Shown piece by piece: positions 1 through 12,842 of a DNA stretch of 64,000 bases; within the stretch, counting starts at the first letter, position 1; every line of letters starts with the position of its first letter. The notes beneath the pieces were generated by a model, which was given only the letters and a program-made list of their open reading frames with translations, searched no databases and was not told the DNA's origin. The position numbers were made by a program, and so were the translations under genes. This DNA is from Xestospongia bergquistia (Eukaryota; Porifera; Demospongiae; Haplosclerida; Petrosiidae). The stretch is taken from positions 5,156,001 through 5,220,000 of the forward strand of contig OZ014413.1 of assembly GCA_963965975.1 (NCBI GenBank), written 5' to 3'.

Positions 1-1377
1 ATTACTTCTTTCACAAAATCAGGTTGTCAATGGAATGGTGCAGGTAATTATCAAAAGTGTACAAATATGTGGAAGTAGCAAAAGGATCCTGTGCTCAGTA
101 TAGTTTTCCCACTTCATTTTCCAACTTAACAGCTCTGTGTCTATGTTATCGAAAAAGCATTTTCTGTTAGAAACAGAGTTACTAGAGAGTTAAGGCCAGT
201 ACAAGAGCTACTGTGACCATCATTCTCAGATACCATCCTTTTTTCAGGAGGAGTAACAGCAACTAGTCCCAAAGAAGTCAATGTTATTTGGTGCTTTGCC
301 ATAATTATTCACAATGTTTTTCGCTACACGTGGCTTATCACAACAATTATTGTATTATCATATTTATAAAAAATTAAGGTATAGTTTTGTAAGGTGTGTT
401 TGTAAGAATTTGCTATGAATATACTTAATACAGTAATTATTACTACAGGGTGTGGCTTGAATGATTGATTATGAATATTATATAATATAAAGGAGTGTCT
501 GTGCACCCCAGGCACCCCCCCCCCCCCCCACTCCTTAGATCCGCCAGTTATGGTAGACAGGTATACGTTTCTATACATAATAAACATTAACATTTTAATC
601 AGAGTTTTACTACATGAAGAGGTTGATCTTCAAATGACTCTCACTTCCATTGGAATTTGTTTGTCCATAAACCATGAGCTTAGATCCTCAGTAGTCATTT
701 TGGACAACTGATCCATTTCTTCGCTTATAATAACTGTTCTCTTTATAGGCTATATACAAGGATCAGCCTTCTCATGTACAATTCTCAGTTCTCACTGACC
801 TCTCTAAATATTGTTGGGCTTGTGAAGACTAGAAATATCAAAAATTTAATAAATTATTAGACCTCTTCTTAATGGATAGATCCTACTGTTCTTACTGCTC
901 TTTTTAAATTACCAAGATCCTTGTTTTTGTGAAGGAACTTTTTGAACCCCACTGTTTGGAATTCAACTTTTTTTATATTTGTGGTATTTCATTGTGCAGC
1001 TATGGTGGATCAACTTATGCTACCTTTCTTACACATTGTAATCATAAACACAATAAATGGTGAGACTCTTAAAGTCAATCAATAATTGTCGATGAACATT
1101 GCCTTTTAATAGTGACTATTTTAATAATAGGTACACTCTTGTTTAACTTCTGCAATGTTTTATTCTCAGTAATAAAATGACATATAAAAATAAACACAAA
1201 ATTAACTCATTAAATTAAAACTTATAGTAAAGATTTAAATATATTAACTAAACCAAGAAATCTAAAAACTATGTAGTTATTGACCAAATTGGAATTAATT
1301 ATGTACAGTATTATAATGAATATTGTATTATTTTAGTTGTCATAATTATGCAAATCAGTTATGGACATTGTTATTAT
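1..1377. other. No gene recognised; AT-rich flank with poly-C run
   Basis: I see no convincing coding exon on either strand. A run of 15 cytosines at 515-529 is the only striking feature and is unusual in such AT-rich DNA. The right end lies directly behind the stop codon of the transporter at 1378 and probably holds its 3' UTR. Confidence 0.5.
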
Positions 1378-2976
1378 TCATCTATTAGGAACTACACCAT
1401 TTGTACCATATTTCTGCACTAGTTGTCTTTCAGTATATTCTGCAATGATAACTCTTTCATTAACATCAGATAGTTCATTACGTTGTCTATACTTGTATTT
1501 ATATACAGCAACAACATAGGCAATGAATGAGATTAAAACAACACTTGATTTAACAGCATAATACTTCCAATGACAACCTAACCAAGAACTAGATAAGGTT
1601 AATGTTAAACAGTAAATGCTAAAGTGCATGTACCATATTCCAATTAACAATCCTTGCATAGTACGAGGACCTTGAGCTAGAATAAACTCAATACTTGTAA
1701 ATTGAACAAAGAAAATACTAATACCAGACAAAAATTGAGGAAGAGCCATGATATAGAAAGGTAAAGTGAGTATATGTGACTGTAGTCCATTTTGAAAGGT
1801 TATGTTATTAGTGAAGGTCAAACAGATATCTTCATTAATTAAATCATTTCTGATATCTTTAGTCATGAAATAGCTAACAAGACTTGTGATTATTGACTCT
1901 ACTAACAGTGCCACTAGTCCAATCCATATACCGTTCAACATACTAGGAATGCAGTGAGAGAAGAAAGGAACTATTATAAATTGATAGAAAGGAACAGCAA
2001 ATAAGATGAAAATATAGGGAACTGCAAGAGGATATGTCAGTAGTAGATTTTTGATGAAACTGTTTGGACCATTTTTTTGCATAAAATTTAAGTATTGATC
2101 AGAAATTTTGTTCTTAGTGTCTAGGAATCCATATCCAAAGGTTCCTAAAACAATACTAAGTATGTATAAAAAGCATTTGACATCCTTTACTTGTACAGTA
2201 GTAAATGGTCCTCCATATCTCTCTTTACATAGACCAAGTCTGGATGGTGGAAACTCTCCATATGTAAAGGCACTACGTCTCACTGGATGTTTGTAAGTTA
2301 AAGCATACCTTATTACTCTCCATATTAGTTTGATAGGATTGTTATGCTGACCTGGCTCAATAATAAAGTGATGTTTGAAACAACAAAAAAACAAAACTGC
2401 AATGATGACAATAACCACACCATAACCAAAAATACAAGTGAAGGTCAAATAAATGATATCTTTACAAACAATACCTGTTATACTTGATGCCATTAATAAG
2501 ATCAATGCTAATAAAGAATAATTTATGTATAAAACCCAATAAACAAAACTACTTAACTCTTGAGATGACGCAAACTGAAGTTGATCAGTACCAAATTGGA
2601 TCACATTAGCTGCAAATATACCATATCCCAAAAAATATGAAAATGTTGCAACTAAACATATACTAACTACAACAATGCTGTTTAGATGCATAAAATGTAT
2701 AGTCACTAATGTAACCATGGCAATTAAGAATCCAGCAAACATTAATATTATTCCAACCAGTATGACTTTATATCTCATCCATTTCTCACCTAACAAACCA
2801 GGAAGTGGATAAGAGAGATAGTGAAGTCCAATAGTAGCAAAGATGGCATACGAATAGTTATCAATAAAATTTGCAGAAAGACCTCCTGATATTATTGTAG
2901 TAGATATTAGCAACATGCTTGTTGCTAGTACCACAAGAGCTCCTTTAGAACGAATACACACGTTTTTGTAGTTCAT
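1378..2976 (-). CDS. POT/PTR2 (SLC15-like) proton-coupled transporter family protein
   Basis: Single-exon gene for 532 residues, with about 12 hydrophobic helices: roughly 12-34, 44-60, 70-93, 101-125, 143-170, 173-202 in the first half, and 266-283, 310-340, 345-370, 403-427, 440-465 and 475-495 in the second. The POT signature region is recognisable: NVIQFGTDQL at 124-133 followed by FVYW at 144-147. The central loop has ERYGGPFT (252-259) and VKDVK (263-267), and helix 10 has EFILAQGPRTMQGLL (430-444), matching the EFSYSQAP region of the family. Members import di/tripeptides, nitrate or other solutes with protons across a membrane; the substrate here is unknown. The classical ExxER motif of helix 1 is not evident, so proton coupling may be altered. 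Nothing breaks the frame, and the start is the first ATG after upstream stops. A broken paralogue lies at 29069-30617. Confidence 0.85.
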   Translation of the reverse strand: MNYKNVCIRSKGALVVLATSMLLISTTIISGGLSANFIDNYSYAIFATIGLHYLSYPLPGLLGEKWMRYKVILVGIILMFAGFLIAMVTLVTIHFMHLNSIVVVSICLVATFSYFLGYGIFAANVIQFGTDQLQFASSQELSSFVYWVLYINYSLLALILLMASSITGIVCKDIIYLTFTCIFGYGVVIVIIAVLFFCCFKHHFIIEPGQHNNPIKLIWRVIRYALTYKHPVRRSAFTYGEFPPSRLGLCKERYGGPFTTVQVKDVKCFLYILSIVLGTFGYGFLDTKNKISDQYLNFMQKNGPNSFIKNLLLTYPLAVPYIFILFAVPFYQFIIVPFFSHCIPSMLNGIWIGLVALLVESIITSLVSYFMTKDIRNDLINEDICLTFTNNITFQNGLQSHILTLPFYIMALPQFLSGISIFFVQFTSIEFILAQGPRTMQGLLIGIWYMHFSIYCLTLTLSSSWLGCHWKYYAVKSSVVLISFIAYVVAVYKYKYRQRNELSDVNERVIIAEYTERQLVQKYGTNGVVPNR

Positions 2977-3436
2977 CTCTGTTTATCTTCTAGTTTAAAG
3001 CTGAGCAAACAGGTATAGTACTACTGAAAAATCAGTTATACAAAGATTAATCGAAAACTTCTAAAGAACACTATTGCACTTATCATAGTAGCAAAATAAA
3101 ATATATAGGACAGATTGATTTAAATGATGATTGCAGTCAGTTTATTGCACACACTTGTTTTAAATAAGTTGACTTAGAGACTTGTTTACGCAGCAATGCA
3201 CTTGCTATTTTAACTATTAGCGAGACTAACAATAACATTGAAAGTGTTTATATCTGGATAATTGCAAGCCAGGAATACTGTCAAATTGTTCTTCCTTTCA
3301 TCTTTCTTTAATTTCTTTTTCCCCACCCATTTGTATTTTCGTTATTTAGGTCACAATACCCCATCAACAAAATGACGGAGGTTTCTGTGATGCATCATTA
3401 TATCACCCTTTATTTTAATGTTATAATGGCACTTTG

Positions 3437-5720
3437 GTCCTGGAATTTATTACATATTGTGATGAAGTTGAAGTAATAAATCTCTTGGGATCAAGCAAAG
3501 GGAAGCATGAGCTGGTAAGTTGAGTGTGAATGTAATTGAGTAATATCAAATCTATACAGCTTTATTTTATTATACATTGGGGAAACTTCATTCCATGTTA
3601 TGAGCATCTCTTAAATCAATCCAGTTGATAGCTACTATTACATATTCAAATCTTGAGGAGTATGGATATGAGTGTATCCTTAAACCATTTATGGATGACA
3701 AAAATAAACTGTCGAAGGTATTCAATATGTCTAATATTATTTTTAAAAACTAATGATGATAAAGATGTACCCATTTCAAATTAATACAACAGAAATAATT
3801 GTGAAAGGAATTGTAGTGGTGATGTTGGCTGATACACAGGCAGCACATTCAATAGGTGGATTTAAAGTCAGTGTTGGGTTTGCTCGGCAGAAGTGCTGTG
3901 ACTGTCTCAAAATAGAGGAAATAATGAAATATAAGCTGAGCACATTTAAAACCACAGTAGTGTTATGCATGGAAAATCTTTATCACTGACATAGATAACT
4001 ATATAAAATTGTGGTCTTTTAGTAAGATGCCTTATTGTTTATTGGGTTCTCTTAGTATAGAAAAGACATATTTGTTCTCCATATACCAGAGACATATGAC
4101 TACCACTGTTCACTTTTGTCCAGACACTTGGCTGCAGCTGACTCGGTCACATATGGTGTAAACTTCCAAAGTGCTCTTAACAGCTTGGACTATTTTCATG
4201 TGTTTAATAACCAAATTCCTCAAAATATTATGCATATTTTGCTAGAAGGTGTTGTTCCATATAGATTAAAGTTAATGTTGCATAGTTTCATTCTCGACAA
4301 GAAGTATTTCACTCTTGACATCCTCAATAATTAAATGACTTTTTTCACATTTAGTCAGTCAGAAATAAAGGACAAACCATCTCCACTAATAGTTTGTATG
4401 TTACAACCTGAAGGCAATACCAATCAATCAGGTAAATAAGAATCAGGCATATTCAATATAGAACTTTACCATTGTGAGGACAATGTAAATACTACTAGTA
4501 AAGTTGTAGGACTTTTAAAAATATACATGTAATAATAATAGCTTGCTATGACTATCAATTATCCAACTATAAAACCAATTTAAGAAAACCATGTAATGCT
4601 TTTTATTACATCATAGCTGCTCAAATGCGGAACTTTGCCATTTACTTACCATTAATGGTTGGAGATCAAATTCCTAATGGTGATTCTGATTGGGAGTGTC
4701 ACCTCTTATTGTTAAATATACTCAAAATTTGTGTGGCATGAATATTGTCTATTCATTTAATTCAGTACTTGGAAGTACTGATAGAGATGTATCTATGCTT
4801 GTTTTTTGAATGTTATCCTGAAACTAATATAATTCCTAAACAACATTATCTTGTTCATCTTCCATTTAAAGTATCATTTGGTCTCTAGCTATTTGTTGTA
4901 CAAGTTATTTATATTCTCTTATTTTATACATATAGGTTAGGACCATATACATGCCCAACATGCATGAGAATGGAAGCAAAGATCAGTTATATTAAGAGAA
5001 TAGCTCAACTAGGAAACTTAAAAAATTTGCATTATCTGTTTCCCGACGTCATCAGAAACTAATGTGTGCATTTATGAACAGCAGTGACTTTTGAAAGGTT
5101 GATCAGCTCAGCATGTAGTGACTTTTGTTTGGTTAAATTAATTATTATTATATCATTTTTAGGTGACTACTCATCAACACGTTCTCATGAAACTGAAGAT
5201 ATTCAGGATGAAATAATGATGAACTTACCCAATTTGGATAGGACAAAGACTACATTTTACAGGTATATTTGCCCACTATTAGTTACAAATAGTTTATACG
5301 TTATACAGATGTGTTTGGGTTGAGTGAAGAGGGAGCAAATATTTTTAAAATTGACTTTGTCTTATATAATTTTCAAGATGATGGTTTACCACAGTTTGGC
5401 AACAACTTTGACATATTAATTGTCCAAAAAATGCATTCCTTTACTTACACTCATATGTTACTAAAGGAATTGATTACCACTATCATAGTTATGTTATTGA
5501 GCCTACCTTGGACAAGAAAGTTTTTTCTATTTCTAACAAGAATGAAATATTGGCAATGTTACATCCCCTTCTAACACATTCATTAAGATCAGAACTGGGA
5601 AGAATTTACATTGTAACAAAACATATAGTTGTTAAAATTCAAGTTCATACGTACTGTATTTCTTTCAACAATCATTATGACATCCATTTTCTTACTAGCT
5701 TGTGTTGTTATTATTAATCA
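3437..5720 (+). pseudogene. Decayed copy of a C2H2-zinc-finger, transposase-like gene family (N-terminal exons missing)
   Basis: Ordered exon remnants share one family pattern with the better preserved gene at 58-63.5 kb. Around 3437-3510 lies a YCDEVEVINLLGSSKGKHEL-type exon with a GTAAGT donor. An exon at about 3560-3717 contains SIQLIATITYSNLEEYGY, but has an in-frame TGA. At 3760-3905 come ADTQAAHSIGGFK and a cysteine pair CCDC. At 4116-4435 lies NIMHILLEGVVPY. Around 4610-4740 is QMRNFAIYLPLMVGDQIP, then at 4930-5090 CMRMEAKISYIKRIAQ and RRHQKLMCAF in shifted frames. The end is at 5160-5690, with HYHSYVIEP and LLTHSLRSELGRIYIV. I recognise this family as repeated, uncharacterised genes in sponge, cnidarian and fish genomes, and presume it mobile. 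Stops and frameshifts make this copy dead. Confidence 0.65.
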
Positions 5721-6060
5721 TCAACAATCAATTACTGTAGTAAAACAACAATTGTGTAATATTAACAAGTTATTTTTAACTTTGAGCCGATATTTGTTGA
5801 ATTAACAAATGTTACTTCAAATAACAATTCTATACATATACATATTGTTAATTTAACAAAGTAGATTGTCTATCTAACATGTTATATTATTGTTATATTG
5901 ATTAAATACTTTTGAATTAGCAATGTTTATGCAATATGTTGGAGTGACAAACTATGTTGTTTTGACAAATATGTTTTTACAGTGTGGTATTTACATTGTA
6001 AAAACATATTTGTCTAGTTTGTTTGATATAATTTTATTTGTAAATATAACAAAAACGATA
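5720..6060. repeat. Degenerate array of TTAACAA/TGTTATATT-like motifs behind the pseudogene
   Basis: Short motifs such as ATTAACAA, GTTATATT, TTAATTTAACAA and TATAACA recur irregularly, giving extremely low GC. A similar array at 27700-28030 also sits beside a fragment of the C2H2/SAM gene set, and both end near an ATATAACAAAAACG string. It may be terminal or subterminal DNA of the mobile unit; the boundary is not defined. Confidence 0.4.
5964..6014. repeat. Perfect 18-bp inverted repeat (hairpin) with 15-base spacer
   Basis: The arm GACAAATATGTTTTTACA at 5964-5981 is exactly complementary, in reverse, to 5997-6014. In single-stranded form it would give an 18-bp stem. It lies inside the low-complexity array behind the 3.4-5.7 kb pseudogene and may belong to a transposon end. 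Confidence 0.7.
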
Positions 6061-6374
6061 TTCAAGTTTGTATGAAGTAATGTAAGCATTGTCAATTGTC
6101 AGGGGATTTTTTCTATATTGTCGATTTTGTCAAAAAGACAAAGAACTGGAAGCTAAAGTATTTAATTCAAAATTGACTTTTTTGAATTTGAAATAGTTTA
6201 TTTCTAGTAAAAATATATCAATAATAGTCCAAAAATAACTAAAAGTCAACAGAGTCTATTACCACTAATGGACAACTCAATCAAAATGTTATTTTTAATG
6301 CAAACATTTTATAATTGTTGTATACCAAATTTAGTAATGTTTAGGACAGTCAATGAGAGTAGTATTTGTAATCT

Positions 6375-6690
6375 TTAATTATTAATTATGAGATGACAGA
6401 AATGATATATATCTTTATCGTTAATGTTATTATCATCCCACAAGAATGATATCTTGATTATGTTATTATTAGTTAGAGCTGTTGTTAGTAAGTGGTAAGT
6501 ATCTGGTAAAAGAGGCGAGGAGTTAAGATATAGGTCTTCCATTGTTTTGTTACGAGTTACTACTTGTGGTGTTTGAATGACACAGTTACTATTGAAATGA
6601 GTGTTCCCTATGTAAAGTCCCCTCACTTGACATTCATTGATATCAGTTAATACTGTAAGTAAACTTTGAGAAGATAATGAGTTGACTCTA
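6375..6690 (-). pseudogene. Leucine-rich-repeat (NLR/ribonuclease-inhibitor type) fragment
   Basis: The minus frame has two tandem LRR-like units: VRGLYIGNTHFNSN, then NKTMEDLYLNSSPLLPDTY and a further NNIIKISFLWDDNNINDKDI. The spacing LxLxxN..L....Y..L..AL..N resembles the NLR-type repeats abundant in sponge and cnidarian immune-type receptors. Only about 100 residues are open, with an upstream in-frame TGA at about 6690 and a stop at the left end. No NACHT or other partner domain is seen nearby. It could be an isolated exon or a leftover of a receptor gene. Confidence 0.45.
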
Positions 6691-7351
6691 ATACTTCATG
6701 TTATGTGTTGTCGCCATTTTAATTGAGATATGAGTTATTTACAATCTGCCACAGTAGATGAAGTAGGTATAACACTATCACTGTACCACTTAAGACTTCT
6801 GGTGTCTCTTATAATGAAACATAGTTACTATATACTATTGTACATACACAACAATAGCTATACACACACACACTAACATACTCACCTATAACTATCAAGT
6901 GTTAGGTTACTGTAGTAATGATCTTTGGAGATGAATGACTTCAAAAAAACAGACTTAAATTTTCTTAGGTTATACTAATGCTGTACTGTATTATATGGTC
7001 TGAGCCATGATAGGGATGACAATATCTAATACTGAGATGGAGCAACTGGCTAATTAACTGTCAAAAAGCCATCAGTGAGGATGACTTATTAGCCAAGATT
7101 ATTCACCATTAAGAGGCAATACATGAATTAGATGGTGCCTGGTAACAATATTTTTGTGTCCTGTATTTTGTGTGTTTACAGCATCTTGGTTGACATTTCT
7201 CTTTTATATTTCAAATGTCATAATATAATAAAGATTGTTGAGACATTAAATGTAATCAATATGAATAAAGCCATGCAACTAGTTGCATCTATAACCACAT
7301 TGCTATTACACCTACTTTGCTTTAGTAATTAAATGATGGCTTCAATTGAAG

Positions 7352-7990
7352 TTATAAGTAGATAACTTCAGCTGTACTAACCCAATTAGTTAACTTGAAA
7401 TAGTATCTATCTCTCAACAATAACCTTTTCTGATTACTCATAAGATGGTATCCAGCAAAGCAGGAACAAAGATGTATTAATACAATTCTGATTACATCCA
7501 TTAATACCAAGAATACATTTATCCACATGTTGCAAAATATTATAAACATATTATAGAAAAAGTGATAGTGTCAATAATCTAATCCTCACAATGATGATTA
7601 TCAGAGTTAATGATATAGCCAGTTTTACATTAGAAGTAGTAGTAACAACCAATTGTGTTATGACAAGGATACACACATCCTCCATTATTGTTGATACACT
7701 TATTAATTTTCTATTAAAAATGCAATAATAATACTTTAATACCAAGACATTCCAAAAAAGACATCATTAAACATTTATTTTAAATCCAATTAAGAGATTC
7801 TTAATTTATTGAATCACAATGAATACCAGCTATTTTACTGTTTTCACAGTATAATTTGTTCATCATAAGATCTTGCACATGACAATAATGACTGTTCAGA
7901 ACCAGAGCAATACAATATTCCATACAATTGTGGAGGAGGACTGTTTGAAATACCAAAATAATTATTATAAGAGTATTGAGATTATTCATT
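7352..7990 (-). pseudogene. Broken SRCR-EGF-EGF receptor gene fragment
   Basis: Read on the minus strand from 7990 downward. First comes the end of a scavenger-receptor cysteine-rich (SRCR) domain, with YCSGSEQSLLSCARSYDEQ, then after a frameshift LYCENSKIAGIHCD. Next, at about 7585-7700, is an EGF-like domain with all six cysteines (CINNNGGCVYPCHNTIGC, then C..C), interrupted by in-frame TAA and TAG. A second EGF-like domain at about 7370-7525 has CILGINGCNQNCINT and, in another frame, CSCFAGYHL. SRCR and calcium-binding EGF modules are extracellular, usually in receptors or matrix proteins. At least two stops and two frameshifts argue for a pseudogene. A possible second SRCR-like piece (SCSGNGSNIL) lies near 8170 but is too weak to call. 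Confidence 0.6.
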
Positions 7991-8678
7991 TAATGAAGGG
8001 TACAAGAGTATAATATCTGACATCATTATTAGAACAATTACTATACACAGTTGCATTAGCTAATAAAACAAAAATAAATCTTAGTCAAAATAAGTATGCA
8101 AAATGTAGAAGCATTATCATATAGGCCACAACTTTGTCCTCCATATGATGTGCTAAAATGTTACTCCCATTACCAGAACAACTCAGCTCAAACAGACCAA
8201 TAGACCCACTCATAGTTAAGAAATAAATTATGTTGCTATTGAACCTAAAGTGAAATTGAAATTATAATATGCAATAATACTTCACACCATATGGTGAATA
8301 TCCCAGATGAGAACAGACTACACTAGCTTCTTTTTGCTACATGACATAATATATGCTTTAAACGTACATATAGGTTCAATAAATGTTCTAAAGAGATGAG
8401 AAGATCTACCACCAAAGTTTATTACTACTTGATTACCAGTATATATCGATACATTACAGAGAAAGCCCAAACAACAAATTGACAAATGAGCTATTGTACA
8501 TTCATATTATAGTGATAATTTCAAAACCAAATGCTTTGCCTCGTAATGTAATGATTATAAAAATATCGTGTCATAGCATGAATGAACCACATATATATGT
8601 AATAATTGAATGTTTAATAGTACATATAAATAATGTTCACTTTATAGCTTACCTTATATGACTAGGTTCATTATGGAA

Positions 8679-9280
8679 TTATTGTGGTTGGAGAATTACA
8701 CAAAGATAATTGTATACAAAGTAAGAAAGAATGTCAATGCTGAATATTCTTAATATTTGCAGCTTTTCTATACTTTGAATTTTTAGTAACACTGTGTTAT
8801 TGAATTTAGGTAAAATACAAACATTCTTCCTGTTATAGAATGTCATGAAAATACAATGTGATACAACAATGTCAGTTTTAGCATTCTTTCTTATGTTAAT
8901 ATTGTACATACTGCAGAATTTATGACTGTTTTTAAGTAAAGAAGAATTAGAGAGATTTGTAACACAGACATAATAAATAAAAATTGTATGAAAAATAGAT
9001 TTTGTAATTATTAAGTTATATTGGTTTGTATAGAAGTGTTCTGGTTGTGAATCGTGATACATGAACACTCCACTATTATCAACATAGTCATTTTTCTATG
9101 GTGCTGCTTTCGATGCCTTGAAAGTAGTGTCCAAAGTACGATTATAGGTAAGTTGACTGCTACAATAGTGAACTCATAGTAATGGGATATACTCACATTT
9201 CTCATAACAAGATGACTGATCTCAGTGAACACCAATACAGCAAGCAACAGAGAAGAGAATTTTAGATTTGATATTATCAA
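8679..9280 (-). pseudogene. Beta-helix (pectin-lyase-like) protein fragment
   Basis: Two overlapping open stretches on the minus strand read like the large uncharacterised beta-helix proteins found in sponges. The first (9280-9130) has HLVMRNVSISHYYEFTIVAVN. The second (9068-8700) has GVFMYHDSQPEHFYTNQYNL, IITKSIFH and DIVVSHCIFMTFYNRKN. Short beta-strand turns with a repeated N/C-x-F/S pattern fit a right-handed parallel beta-helix. The pieces lie in different frames and no splice junction joins them cleanly, so either an intron or a frameshift separates them. Function is unknown. A second exon of the same kind lies at 16255-16490. Confidence 0.35.
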
Positions 9281-9297
9281 GCTATTTTAATTACCCT

Positions 9298-9480
9298 TCA
9301 TGAATTGGTAATAACTTGGTCATTAGAAGCACCAAAGATTTTGTAAATAGTAGAATGCAGAGTTTCATTATTGTTGTCAATAACTTGAGATACTGTACTA
9401 GAAGAGGACCCTAGAGCTGACATAGGGTGGATAGCTTCAGTAGTGAGAGAAGGAGTTGAATCAAAATTAATTGGATCCAT
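9298..9480 (-). other. Unrecognised 60-codon open frame, possible first exon
   Basis: It opens with MDPINFDSTPSLTTEA and is rich in Ser, Thr and Asn, with no hydrophobic core and no motif I recognise. It starts just behind a strongly AT-rich stretch and lies upstream, on the same strand, of the beta-helix fragment at 8679-9280, so it could be a 5' exon of that locus. Chance cannot be excluded. Confidence 0.2.
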
Positions 9481-9499
9481 CTCACACTAAGTAATGAGT

Positions 9500-10555
9500 T
9501 ATACTAGTCAATATTATGTATATATAATATAATAATTATAATAATTATATATTATTATATAATTATTATATTATATAATAATAATAATATATTACATTAT
9601 TAGTTTTAAATATATATATTCATTTATAAATATTTATTGTTATTATTTATTTATAAATATATAGCTCTTGTTCAAATTCACTCTCAAATACTTATTCTTC
9701 CTATCTTAAGAAAGCAGACTAAAGATAACAATGAAACATCTAAGTGAACACTATCTTAAGAAGGTGGTATATATAACATTATTTGGTGAGAGAGGAGCAA
9801 AGCTGAAAGATATCTCTTATAATGGTATAGAATATACTTCAAAACTTAAATGTGTACTATGTACATAGAAACACATACACTTGTAGTATTTCACCATATC
9901 ATTTGTGACTCCATTAGTGTATGAAGCACAGTAAAATAAAAACGTTTTTTAGGTACAAGTAGAAAATCATATTAAAAACTAACCACTTAATACATACTTC
10001 ATAGTGATATTAACATAATCACTCTTAGTTTACATTATCATGTGTCAAGATTACATATTTCAGTTCTCCAGTAGTACCAGACTATAATATTCAATAATAT
10101 ATAGAATAATCTCTAATAATTGTATGTTGTTCAACTAATTGTACAACAAGTAGATACACATTCATTTGGTTTCTGAACTGATATTTATCTTCTATTATTT
10201 TAATCAGTCATATTATTACTGAGTTTTAAGAACTCATCCCACTATAGTATATATAACAAAGTAAATGAACTGTTAAAAAATGATATCATACAGACATGAT
10301 AGGCATTACGATAGTGCTCAGTAATTTTACCATTGTACTGAGCTATAGCTTCAAGATAAGTGAGCTAATCAAGATACCACAAAGAACAGATAATCAAGTC
10401 TGTAATGTCAAGATTTTGGAAACAGACCTTGAAGAAGTTTTGTAGGATGAACATCATAATTTACTACAACAATATTAGCTTTGCAAGTATATACAAGATA
10501 CTGACATGTTTCGGAAACATTGGTATAAAAAATCCCAACTGATATATCTCTATGT

Positions 10556-10593
<38 letters not shown>

Positions 10594-12179
10594 TTATTTA
10601 ATGCTATATGTCTTATCCAGCAAAGATTGCTGCTAAATAGGAAATACACCATATTTCTGAGAGTTGTATCTTATTATGACAACACTATGATATGGTTTAA
10701 GACAAAGTTATACAAACAAAATATCGAAAAATTAATGATGTCAATGTAATATTAATAAACCCAAAAATTTGAATGTACAAGCAGACATCATTAAATTAGA
10801 TTTTACACGCATGGAACTCTAGAAACGATTTAGCTGCTCTAATACAGAGATTATAATTCTGAGAGTATGTGGTCTTATTCCAAGTGTCCCATCTTTAATA
10901 CAAAGAGCAGCAAGGTCAGTATATGCATCTTGATTTTTACAGAACATTCATAACATAGGCTACTGCTTTGTTTTTTATAAGATGTACCATATGAACAGTC
11001 CCACATTTAACTAATATATACATGGACAAACATAACAGTTACATTTGTATAATATGATGTTGCTATGTGAATATTTGACAAGATGTTGCTCAGTATCAAC
11101 CTGAGGGCTGGTAGCAAATGTCTTCCTAGCATGGAAGAACATTACAAATACTACTAACTGAGGTACCTGCTCCTTATTAGAGAAGGTCCACTTATATCGT
11201 GAGTTATCTGCTCCTTATGAGATATCTAACTGAAAGCTCCCTTCCTAGTATATAATATAGCAGTAAAAATACATTCTAAGAACAATTGTTAGGCGGAAAG
11301 GAGTGTAAACAGATCACGTGATTGTATTGACCCTTGATACGGTTAAAGCGCGGCTTGTGCTATCAACGATTTTAGTTCTCGCATAACTAAGGAAAGCCTT
11401 GGATGTAATCTCTTTCTGGGCTCTTTAAGATCTTCCTAGAGTTGTTGCGTCTCTGTCATTGACGTAACACGGTTATCAAATCTAGATCTATTATAAATCA
11501 GAATATATTTTTCAGGCAATAATTGCATAGCACCAGCTGTCATTTCAGGTGAGTCAGTGTTACCAATAGTGACTTTATCTTCCCTTTAGCAGAGTATATT
11601 TACTTGTTAAAAGTGATATAAGGTATAAAAAGAAGCTTGACTCATGAAAATCATCATAATAAGTGTACTATTCCTGATATGTTTGGTCATTTGGTAACTT
11701 TGTGGTCTTTAATGGCTTGTTGAAGAACAATTTTTATGTCCCTCCCATTATAATCTAAAACACTTTGCATTGTTATAATGAACCACATTTTGTTGTGAAT
11801 ATAATACTTACAATTACATGAGTGTAGTTGTGTATGTCATGTTAACATCTTATTTTATTGTAACATTGATAGTCTCTTGTCAACAGGAATGACTTGGAAA
11901 TTATGACTTTCCTTCTACCAGAAATCAAATTTCAAATACAGTTCAACACAATGTTTCATGAAATGTCTCAATACATCTTGAATTATTGGTGAATACTCCA
12001 GTTTTAACTTATGTCAACTGGAAGAAAGACTAAATGCTATATCAGTTATTTCTCAAGGTATTTAATAATAATTCATTATTATTTAGTCTAATGTAACATA
12101 CATGTATATAGCATAAGGTGGATGAAACTTTATATATGAGAAATATATACACAGCCTAAATGATTTTATAAGAGAAGTA
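9500..12179. other. Long stretch without recognisable genes
   Basis: Contains an A/T-only palindromic tract at about 9514-9660 and an (AT)16 microsatellite at 10559-10590. Around 11285-11480 there is a patch of higher GC with an E-box-like CACGTG and a CRE-like TGACGTAA, which could be promoter or 5' UTR DNA. I found no exon with family similarity. Confidence 0.4.
10559..10590. repeat. (AT)16 microsatellite
   Basis: 32 bases of uninterrupted AT dinucleotide. The short open frames that cross it on both strands are artefacts of the repeat. Confidence 0.9.
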
Positions 12180-12842
12180 TTAACCCTTTACTTCCCGTTG
12201 ACGAGTATACTCGTCATTAAGAAAGTGGGCGTAATTCCCAATGACGAGTATACTCGTCGTCTGCTTTATACCGAGTTTGGCGCTCTGGTTTGCTTTGTGG
12301 AAGCATCTTTTTTAGCTAGTCGTGCTTCAGGTAGCTGGGTTGCAAGGTAGAAATACTAAAGTAGCTGCTGTGTCTCTTCGCTCTTGCTTTCAGACCATCT
12401 ATGCTTGAAAACTCATCTTTGTATCATTTTGATTGTCAAGCGCGTCACTCGATCAAAGGTAAGTGTGAAGCTACAAAGTAAACATGCAACTATTCATTAT
12501 TATCATTTAACAACAATCATTAAAATATAGAGCAATAGTATATAGTACACTGTTTATAATACGTGGAGCTGAAAGAGTTCATCGTTGTCACTATTGTAGC
12601 CGATACTATATTTAACAATAATCATTTATAAAAGGTAAAACATTAAAAGTACAGTTTAAGAACAACTTACCATCTTTATCATTCACTTTATGAAAGAAAC
12701 TCGACTTCTAAACACTTCCAACATCAAGATAGTAGGAATAAAACGCAAAACGAAGTAAAAAAACGTGCTTATTACCTCAGGGCAAAATAATTTGGTAATT
12801 ACGGTATACGCCCACGCAGAAACTTGGCATGTAAAGGGTTAA
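12180..12842. mobile_element. Non-autonomous piggyBac-like element with TTAA target sites
   Basis: A 655-base insert (12184-12838) sits between TTAA at 12180-12183 and TTAA at 12839-12842. The ends are inverted over CCCTTTAC, which with TTAA duplication is the hallmark of piggyBac-type transposons. The 16-bp palindrome GACGAGTATACTCGTC occurs twice near the left end (12200-12215 and 12243-12258), like subterminal transposase-binding repeats. Near the right end a GGGCGTATACC-type motif partly mirrors the left-end GGGCGTAATTCCC. No transposase ORF is present, so it is a MITE-like deletion derivative. Its GC content is clearly higher than its surroundings. Confidence 0.7.
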